Shown in pieces: positions 55,750 to 64,000 of a DNA stretch of 64,000 nucleotides (its first letter is position 1; each line of letters opens with the position of its first letter). This DNA comes from Leptodontidium sp. MPI-SDFR-AT-0119 (lineage: Eukaryota > Ascomycota > Leotiomycetes > Helotiales > Leptodontidiaceae): positions 682,001 to 746,000 of the forward strand of contig JAHLEZ010000006.1 in NCBI GenBank assembly GCA_020726505.1, written 5' to 3'. Below the pieces are notes generated by a model, which did not search any database, was not told where the DNA came from, and worked only from the letters and a program-made list of their open reading frames with translations. A program made the position numbers and the translations under genes.

Positions 55750-58700
55750 TTACAAGTAGAACATACACCCGTCTAGATTCGCGCCCCAGGGATTCTTCCG
55801 CTTCGCCAGATCAGGATCACTCGTAGGCTTCTTCCAGACGTTTGGGTCTGCCCTGGTACGGCGGATGTAGCTCAAGGCTTCATCATCGTCGTCGTCCTCG
55901 TCTTCTGCTGGGGTCGAAACAGCAGCCTTTAAAGATCCAGTAGTGTTGGGGCTGCTGGGTGGAGGTCTTGTGGGAACTGTGTATGATCCATCAAGGACGG
56001 GACGCATGTAGCATCGCAGACGGTCGCAGAGGAGGTCGGCGTAGCGGGCTGGGGTGCAGACTGAGACTGCTTTTGTTGCTCGGGCGCTGGTGTAGCATAT
56101 GTTGTTCGTCTACAACAGGTCAGGTCAGGTCAGTCATTGGGCTAGAACGGTTTGAGGGGAGGGAGAGGAGAAGACTTACGATCTCTTGTAGCTTTTTGGC
56201 CGTGTAGTCTGCGTCGTCGTAGACAACTACGTAGTGTGCTGCACGGGCAGTACCTAGGCCGCTGGTGTGACTTTGCAAGTAGAAACTCCAGTGGTTGGGG
56301 GTCACCACTTTGCTATCGACGACCATCCCGCAGGGTATGTTGACATCTTCCGGGCTATTCGCTTGACCAGGAGGAAGATCTTTCAGAGGATAGAACCGAG
56401 AGTGATGTCGCTTTGTGACGACGACCAGGGTCAGCTTAGGTATCCATTTCGTTACTGATGGAATCGGCGCCTGCATTCCGGTTGTGTAGTACGTCAAGAC
56501 CTTCCGGCATGCTCGGAGAATTTGGGGTTTCTCCTCATGCAAGACCATGCCATACTGACTCTCGCTTACTCCATCTCGATAGAACAAGATGTTTTTGGGC
56601 AGCATATTCTTCCCAGTTACCTTATTCGGCCCAGTCTTCGACTTATTGGTCTCTTTGACTTTCTCGACCCAGGCTTTGAGGCGCTCAAACACCATTCCTT
56701 CTAGGTCTTCGATGTACTGGAGGCGAAGATGTTAGATTCATTCATTGCAGATGATGGGGTTGTGGGATCTTACCTCTTGTCTGCCCTTCTGAAGCCTTGC
56801 TGAACCGAGATAGCGACTAGAAACCTCATCATCGGTCGCAACAACTCCAGCCATCGAGGGGCAGTTATCCAACCCTTTCCCAGGATGAGTAACATCAGCA
56901 CCGACAATCATGGTTCCATTGTCAGCACCTGTGATAGTACCCTTGGGGGTCGTAGGATCGAGACTATGGCCGACTCCTTTGAGCTTGAAGTTAATCTTGA
57001 GACTAAGTACGGTCAGCAGTTGGGATCTTGTTTTGTTTCAGTTCTGGGAGAACGAAGCTTACCAGATATTGGCAAGTAACTTTGGGTCATCAGCAACCTT
57101 CTCAAGTTTGGCGGCAGTTACGCAGACAGTAGGCACGCCGAAATCACAATCGCCCCATCTCTTGACCTCTCCGTAGAATTGAATGTCCCTCTCTTCCAAG
57201 ATTATAAGGATGAATTTGACCACGCTCTTGGAGCCGAATTTTGCGGCAGCTGTATTGAGCATTGTGGTACAGTTGGCTCGGAACTGTGACTTGGGGTTTC
57301 TTGCTGGCATCTTAGGTTCGTCACGAACGACAGTGGGCAGTTTCGGGAAAATGCCATAGGCCCCAAGTGCAGTCTTCAAAGCCTCTATGCCAGTAAGAGC
57401 CAGTTGCTTGTTGTGCTGGCGTAGCTTGTTTTCGTCCATTCTTTTTTCTTTCATCTCTTGTGCAGTGACAGGCTTATCAAAGCGGATTATGCAAAGCTTC
57501 TCGCAGCTCTTGGCTTGTTCGTAGAATTTCGTCTGGTTGCTGATTCTCCATTCTCCGTTCACGACTTTTGGGGGGTCTTTAGGTCCCATCCGTAACTTTG
57601 GTGGGTTCAAGATGGGAGTTTTGAGTTCAACCATTGTAGGTGTTGGGGTCATTCCGAATTTCTATGGGAGAGAATTAGTAACGGTGGTTGCAAATTGTTC
57701 AAATGTCGTACCTTGTGGAATGGCTGCAGAGCTGTCAGGCCTAGCACCTTCAGTCCTTCGCCCATGATCAGATCCTTGTTTGCCTGCGGCCTCCTTGTTG
57801 CCTGATCGACCATTTTCTGGCCAGAGGCCTCCTCAACGGACTCTCTAGCGACCTGCCAATCTACAATGGTCAATCTGTCGGCGGGATACCAGATCTCTTT
57901 CTTGTCGCTGCCAACGTTGATGCAGTATGACTGCAACCCTGCAGCATTTGGACGATATGCTTGATTGTATTCTAATTTAAGTTAGCATATTATTTCCGAC
58001 ATATGAAATGTGACTTTGGAGTTTAGAGATTTAGAGATGGCTTACTTCTCCGCAGGTAAGTCGCAACTCTCTCTCGACTTCCATCATCCTTCTGGAATTC
58101 CAGGGTATCCATTTTCTTGTCACTTATGCCACAAATGACCCAGAGTCGACTATTATTTGGGTGGAGATCCAAAGTGACTCGAATCGTCTTCAGCTTGAGC
58201 TTAAAGGTGGCCGAAATGGGTGGGGGTGGGCGATAACCCGTTCTGGGGTCTGGGAACAGGTTCCATGCCGCCTCGATCCATTTTTGGAGGTTGATTGGAG
58301 AAATGAACGCCGTAGTGACCGGATTGACATTGAGCAGAACCGAATCCTGACCTGGGCGCATCGAGGTAAAGAAACCCTGGCGAAGAAAGTATTTCTCTTT
58401 CTTCGGCAGTCGGCTGGATTCCTGACCTTTATTCCATTGACTCTGGGGGTAGAACTTGTTACCCACCCTACCGATTTGAGATCCGGGCTTGGTGATTTCT
58501 TTCCAAGAGATTACGTTGAGTGCGTCAAGAACCTCACCTGGGTTCTGCATGCTTTTCAAGCCTTTGCCCTCGACATGTTTCTTCAAACCTGCCAAATCAA
58601 CTTTCCCAACGAGCGAGACTGAAGTCATGAGAGGCGGACGAGGTGGCCTATGCGAATTCGTGTTGTTCCCGGTGGATTGGTTTGAAGGTGCAGGCAAGAT

Positions 58701-59510
58701 GATGCTCAGCTTTGCCGTCGAGAAGATAGGGCCCCTGGATATGATGGTAGAGTTCCAATCTGTAGCCCAGTCGCTGTGGGAAGGAACATTACGTTGCAGG
58801 TAATTTTCAGTCAAGAACCTCTTTGTTTCTCGCTTGATTTTCCGGGTGTCGTTCCTGTCAGGTGGGGTATTCGAGGTACCCGTACCAACAGGCCTCTGTT
58901 GCTCAATGGTGATGCTGTATTTGAGTAGGGTTACACTGTCATCGAGTTTGATTTCGAAGAAGTTGGCCTTGATGGGGATTGCATCCTTATGTGTAGATTC
59001 TGGAGATTTTTTTGACGGCATTTGTTTCTCGGCGAGCTCCCAACGTTTCATCTGAGCGGCTTTCGGGTCTTCATTCTCGCTTTCTTCAGGCTGCTCCATT
59101 TTGCTGCTGGTAGCTCCTGATGTGGATGGGCTGTTGGCGGATTTCTGTGTTCTTGATAGCAACTTGGCTGATCTAGGTGAAGATGGTCCACCTGTGGTAG
59201 GAGTGGCCGGAGCCTTTGGCGCATACTTCTCTCGGAACAGCGGCGTGAATTGATCGTACATCTCCGGAGTGATCACTGGCTTTGGCCCCTTCTTGGAGAA
59301 CGGGACTAAGGGACAGTCTTTGGCACGATGGTCACCATGTCCACAGCTCTTGCAATGAATACCCGCGAACCCAGCTACCTCCACTTTGCATTTCTGCGCT
59401 TCGTGTTCCTTGCTCCCACAGTAATCGCACACTTGATCAAACCAAAGGGGATAAAACCGCTTTCCGCCCGATGATCCTGCTTGTCCACCTGGACTCCTTG
59501 ATGAACTCAT
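55750..59510 (-). CDS. Argonaute with two N-terminal CCHC zinc knuckles
   Basis: Six exons (59510-58046, 57971-57712, 57661-57063, 57002-56774, 56716-56180, 56109-55750) give 1149 residues, longer than usual fungal Argonautes. Residues 28-41 and 53-66 are perfect CX2CX4HX4C knuckles (C28, C31, H36, C41; C53, C56, H61, C66). A Ser/Thr/Pro linker (about 70-160) leads to the Argonaute N domain, L1 and PAZ (RRKYNQAYRPNAAGLQSYCI, NVGSDKKEIWYPADRLTI). PIWI shows MIVGADVTHPGKG (D811), RLQKGRQE (E851), ILFYRDGVSESQYG (D899) and ARYADLLCDRLRCY (D1055), a complete DEDD slicer tetrad. Expected role: small-RNA-guided silencing. The start ATG is the first in frame and the knuckle coding is continuous with the N domain in exon 1. 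Confidence 0.93.
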
Positions 59511-61913
59511 TGACTCTTCTTGATACGTACTTGGAAGACGTTCTGGCTTGCAGAAAAGAGCTGTGGGTGCTGATGTAGAGCGTAGAGGAGATTCCAGGAC
59601 TTCTTATACACGTTATGGGAGGAGATAAGAAGAGCCGCGTGACATCTGCAATCCTTTTCGCCAAACATATCTAGATGCATGTGGCAAGTTTGCTGATCTT
59701 GCGATTGAATGGAAGTCAAATGATAGCCTTAGCTAAGTCATGTCAGGAATGATAACCCGTCAAACAATACTTGGTCATTTAGTGGCAGGTTAGATACTCC
59801 AACAGTCACTTGACCGACGAAATCTCATCATGGGAGGTCATTTAGATTAGTAAATTAAATCTAACCAAACAACTACTAGGAATAGTGAGTGACTTGAAAA
59901 GCAATCTTCGATGTGATAAAGTGTTTGCGTCACATGACACATGGAAGCTCCAAAGATCACAAACTGGGCGTGAGATGCTGACTGTATAACGTGTCTCGGT
60001 GTCGAATGAGAAACTCAAACACAAGAAGCTTCAGATGAGCATGTCTCACTAGGTATTATAATTTTCGAAGCTCGGCTTCTGCCGACATTGTTTCTTGCGC
60101 GCTGGCATGGCATATTCAAAGACGTAGATATGTTGTGAAATGTGAAAGAAGAAAAACCCCCCGAAGAGAAATAGAAAAAGAGTAGGGAGAGGGCATGTTA
60201 TGGCAGTGCGATATCTCCAACTCCCTCTACAGTAACTGAAGTCTTGGGAAGGGTAAATAATGAAAATCAAATTGCCTTCTCCACTCAGAAACCAAAAGTC
60301 GAGAAAGGCAGCCTTCATGAAAATTCTTCCTACGATTACCAGTCGGAAAACAAATGGGTAATCTTATATCTAAACCATTAGCCAGAAGAATCGTTTCATC
60401 GTACGTGATTAAATAATCTGGCTTGGCCAGTATTCTGATTATGGGCTCTATTGTTGAATTTCGCTTAGCTAAGAAGGGATCGTTTGACCGCATCTGAATG
60501 AAAACAAGCGGCCACAACACGAACCTCACCTTCTCGGACGCATGTAGCCAATGAATCAAAGGCAAAACACTCCAATAATCTGCTCCCTGGTCATTACCCA
60601 GGGGGCTTTTGTAATAAATTGATCACTTGCCAGTTCCCCCCTCCTTCGCTCCTTCTTACTTCTCGCAAGATAAGGGAAGTCACGTTATTTCGCATTAGCA
60701 TGAAAAGAGTTCAACTCTTTCAGGGAATATGTTGAGTTGTTATTACCTTTGGTATAAGTCATAGTCCCGGGCTGTTAGGCTAGCGGCAAAACAAGCTATA
60801 CGAGTCTTAAAGTCAAAGATACGAACAATGCCGCGTGTTAGCGAGGTTGAGATGTGAAAAGTTTCCTGCTGAAAGATATCGCGAACCTTTTTGAGCAAAT
60901 AAGGACGTATCGGACGCTCAAACCCGTCTTCGATATATTTTTGAGAGGTGAAACGCAGAACAGTTCAAGGTGTCCACCGTACACTGTATTTTCTCTAGCT
61001 ACAGGCCCGAGAGTCCGACAAGTAGCCACAGCACTTCTAACACGTGGGCCTCAAATCAATAATGCTTAGCAAGCAATAGCAACAACAGAATTTTTCTCGA
61101 AACAGTTCGAACTTAGTGGAAATGTAGCTCCCCGAAATTCGGGCGCCTCAGAGGAAGTTTGGCCCCTCCCTTGCCCTACCAGATCAGACCTTTTAGTTTT
61201 GTCCCAGCTTAATCATAAAGTAAAATCAGAGAACCTAAGAACCCAACTGCAAGGAAGATTCTAGTTTGCCGCGGGCTGAGAAGATTTGAGATGCTTAGCA
61301 AAGATATCCTGGCTGGGTTTGAAACAATCGTCTAAAAAGCTTTGATTCGGGTGAGTTCAGAGCCCGCGGTTCTGCTTAAAATTTCTCCGATTTCTGGTAA
61401 ATAGGAAGCTTAATTGAAAGCTTGATTGGCCCCTGGTAATGTCTATTAATCTAGATTGACTTGAAACTGCACACGTGGGTCTACTTCAAAGTGTGATGTA
61501 AACTTTAAGCGCTGCCACCAGTGAACAGAACCACGGAGAGAATTCCTGTAAGTTCGGACTACACACCGTAGCGTTATTTACAGACCTCTGGGGGTTTTGC
61601 CGAGAATTATAAAGGATTTCGAATTGCATTGAAAAGGTTAAGATAAACTTCAGGGCCATTCACGTATGGCCTCAAATTTGCCTTCTTTATTTTCTTGCAT
61701 GAGGACCTCAAGGCTAAAGAAAGTTGAGAGCGGTGGGGGTTGCACCAGGATTCGAAAGTATGTAGAGATGTTGAGAAATCTGACCACGAACAGAAACATC
61801 AACACATGCCCACGCCCTAAATTTGCTCAGAGCATTTTTGTCCTCCTCGGAGTGTGCAGTCCTCGAATCCTGTGATCTCTTTTTTGATGTCTTTTTCGAT
61901 CTCTCGCGCAACA
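59511..61913. other. Gene-free 2.4 kb upstream of the Argonaute and UstYa-like genes
   Basis: Divergent upstream region, AT-rich. Short open frames at 60049-60565 and 60838-61069 have no features. The region before 61914 contains a pyrimidine-rich leader close to the UstYa ATG. No RNA gene or transposon recognised. Confidence 0.4.
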
Positions 61914-62833
61914 ATGTCGTCCTTTCAGAAAGAATATTCAAAGGAGATTGACGAAGGCGATAATCTCTTGGAACAGTCACTTCCCTTCCATTGCCTTAAT
62001 CCCGACCGCAAAGGGTATATTGCCCGTTCAAATACAGCTCTTAGATCGAAACATGCGATTTATATTCTCTCTCTTTCGAATGCCGCCCTCCTATGTCTCA
62101 CAGTCGTCCTTTTATTGAGGGGATATTTTGCCGGCTTTTGTGAAGACCCCAGTCTCCCAAAGCCCAGCTGGTTACCACCAGAGAGTAAGTGCAACCGTTT
62201 TCCAATGATTGCATAAACGACACTGATTCGGGCTGCCATTTATTAGTACCAGTCAAAATCGTTCCTGAGTTCAATAGAATGTATGGAAGGCCGCCTGATG
62301 AGGAGAACATCAAGGCTTGGAACGATCTCATGCCAAGTACGTACAGGGTTCGAGGGACATTAATTCCATCACTCATGCTTAATCTAACATTCAACTAGAC
62401 GGGCGCGGATTCGTTACTATTCAGAATGAAACAGCACTTCCTGAAATGCCGCAATTGAACCAATCAAACCCGGTTCAACACGCCCTCATATCAGTCTTTC
62501 ATCAACTCCATTGTCTTGTAAGTTTCAAGTTCGTGTTTGATTTCGTATCAAATCGTAGCTGACAACAGTTTTCTTTAGTGGGCGACCAAAGATTCATATT
62601 TCAACTTGAGAGATGGCAAAGCAAATGAAACCGATGTTCTCCATTTGTCGCACTGTTGGGACTATTTGAGGCAGACAATCCAGTGTCATGCCGATACAAC
62701 ATTGGAGTGGATGCCGAACCCAACCCAGCACGCGAGTAGAGGTTGGGGATATGAACATGAGTGTCGTGACTTCAATGCCGTATACGCATGGGCAGAAGAG
62801 AACAAGATGAAGAGTAGTTCCGGGATTCACTAG
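61914..62833 (+). CDS. UstYa-like (DUF3328) membrane-anchored protein
   Basis: Four exons (61914-62184, 62247-62336, 62399-62517, 62579-62833) give 244 residues. A cytosolic N-terminus precedes one transmembrane helix at about residues 48-68 (YILSLSNAALLCLTVVLLLR). Family hallmarks are FNRMYGRPPDEENIKAW, the first HxxHC motif (HQLHC) immediately before intron 3, and the second HxxHC (HLSHC, in VLHLSHCWDYLRQTIQCHAD). UstYa-like proteins act in oxidative cyclisation of fungal ribosomal peptides (ustiloxin, cyclochlorotine types), and many orphan copies are of unknown use. No peptide precursor, tyrosinase or methyltransferase gene is visible beside it within the window, so its pathway is unassigned. 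Confidence 0.88.
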
Positions 62834-64000
62834 GCTACAATATCTTGGTTGCTCTGGCATGGAGACAAGACTTTGAGGGAGGATTGAATCATTTGGCGCG
62901 ATATTTGGAAATAAATTGTCAAACATTTGTAACATTCTCAAATCTGTTATCTGGCTTTTGATTTTGATTTTTATGTATGCGTTCAACTATCAGTCAGTCA
63001 CATTTTGATCGAGTGAACGACTTAGCCAGCTACTGCATGAACCACAGTTCAGTCGAATTCGAACGCGGTGCTCATTTGGTTAATTGTTTGTGAAAATGCT
63101 CTTCTGATTCTCTGTTCCTGGAAGTTATCCCCCGATTACATAATAGGAGTTTTTTTTATTTTTTTTTTAAAAAAAAATTGACAACTCCGGGAGGTTATTT
63201 CAACGGCGCGGCTGCCCTGAAACCTCAGAAAAGCGTTCACATTGACAACTTTGTGACGACACTATATGATTTCCAACATAGAAGAATAATTTAGTGGTGA
63301 TCAGATCCCTCATTTCTGTGCATAAGGACAGTCAAGGTAGGAAGCAAAGTGCAGATATGGAAAACATGAGCCTGCACGTGATAAATTATCACGTGTTTCC
63401 AGTTCCAAAAAGATTTGTTGCACATCGCAAAAAGTTGCCAGTCCTCATGACCGCATTGGGACAGAAAAGACTAGCTACTTTTCTCGCTTCGACCATCCGG
63501 GACAACAATTACAACACTCAATAGCGCAACAACACTGGAACTGTGGTAGATAAAATCTTCTATTCTAGTAGCTGGGTGATTATATTGTAATTTCCAGCAT
63601 GGAAATACTTTTAAGTGACGGACAGGAATGATCAGATCCTTAATGAATGGTTCCATGTCTTCAAAACCAGTCATTGACAGGGGTCAGGGTGGTCAGGGCG
63701 AGTTCTATTTCAAGCGGTATTCGTAGAGACTTTGACTCCCCCCGGTGATTATGCACAATGGAACATTCACTATTCTAGATAAATCATTTAGCCATGAATA
63801 GAATTTGAATGATAAATTTGAGAAGCGCACACTGCCAAGAACCCGCATGATTGTTTAGACTAGCTAACGATTGTGTAGTTGCAGCAGACTATTCGTAACC
63901 AACCACAATGAAATATTGTTCCTCCAAAAGTCTCAACGTGCCCTACATCTTGTCTACATCGATGCCTCCGACGTAGTCCTCAACTGTCTGGAGGGGAGTT
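62834..64000. other. Right end of window, no gene supported
   Basis: About 1.17 kb of AT-rich sequence. A T-run followed by an A-run at about 63150-63177 is weakly palindromic. Open frames at 63294-63524 and 63471-63674 are featureless. Parts of a UstYa-associated cluster could lie beyond the edge. Confidence 0.35.

Noticed and set aside
55142..55768. Open frames running through the poly-C and poly-G tracts
   Set aside because: Frames stay open because homopolymers contain no stops; resulting poly-Pro or poly-Gly products are artefacts.
63150..63177. T-run/A-run considered as a transposon poly-A tail
   Set aside because: No target-site duplication or retroelement coding sequence lies next to it.

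Overview
This window is nuclear DNA of a filamentous ascomycete. Genes carry many short introns (about 45-90 bases, GT...AG), there are no operons, and the content is typically fungal: amino-acid permease, allantoate-type MFS carrier, GH92 mannosidase, SUR7-like protein, Pns1-like choline transporter-like protein, an Argonaute, 2EXR and DUF6536 families, and a UstYa-type protein. The mix, especially the clustered 2EXR genes, suggests Leotiomycetes (Helotiales-like). That placement is inference; no rRNA or other marker lies in the window. I see no tRNA, rRNA, CRISPR or intact transposon. Exon borders were read by eye from splice consensus, reading frame and family similarity.

Layout. 0-6 kb: amino-acid permease (+), HAD hydrolase (+), threonine aldolase (-). 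6-19.5 kb: an accessory, decayed zone with a degenerate RBR ubiquitin-ligase gene (-), a two-domain ubiquitin-like protein (+), a broken coiled-coil gene (+), a DUF6536 membrane protein (+, one frameshift), an intact GH92 mannosidase (-), and a 5'-truncated AAA+ ATPase (-) abutting a frameshifted gene (+). 20-30 kb: a kelch receptor-like membrane protein (-), then, after a 2.8 kb gene-free stretch, a large GPI-type Thr/Ser-rich wall protein (+) containing a tandem array of identical-length 42-nt exons. 30-42 kb: four 2EXR-domain genes (two intact, two broken) interleaved with an allantoate-type MFS transporter (-) and a NUDIX hydrolase (-). 42-55 kb: BTB-bromodomain protein (+), TIM21 (-) and GLO3 ArfGAP (+) sharing a divergent promoter, SUR7-like protein (+), Pns1-like transporter (+). 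55-60 kb: a 1149-residue Argonaute (-) with two N-terminal CCHC zinc knuckles. 61.9-62.8 kb: a UstYa/DUF3328 protein (+).

How the genes work together: most are independent housekeeping or surface functions. Groupings worth noting are nitrogen nutrition (permease, threonine aldolase, allantoate-type carrier), the head-to-head ubiquitin-like/RBR pair, the 2EXR cluster, and the TIM21-GLO3 divergent pair. The most unusual single gene is the zinc-knuckle Argonaute, which keeps a complete slicer tetrad. Decayed genes cluster at 6-19.5 kb and 30-42 kb, while intact conserved genes fill 42-60 kb, a two-speed pattern. Several breaks lie near homopolymers, so sequencing error must be excluded before calling them real.
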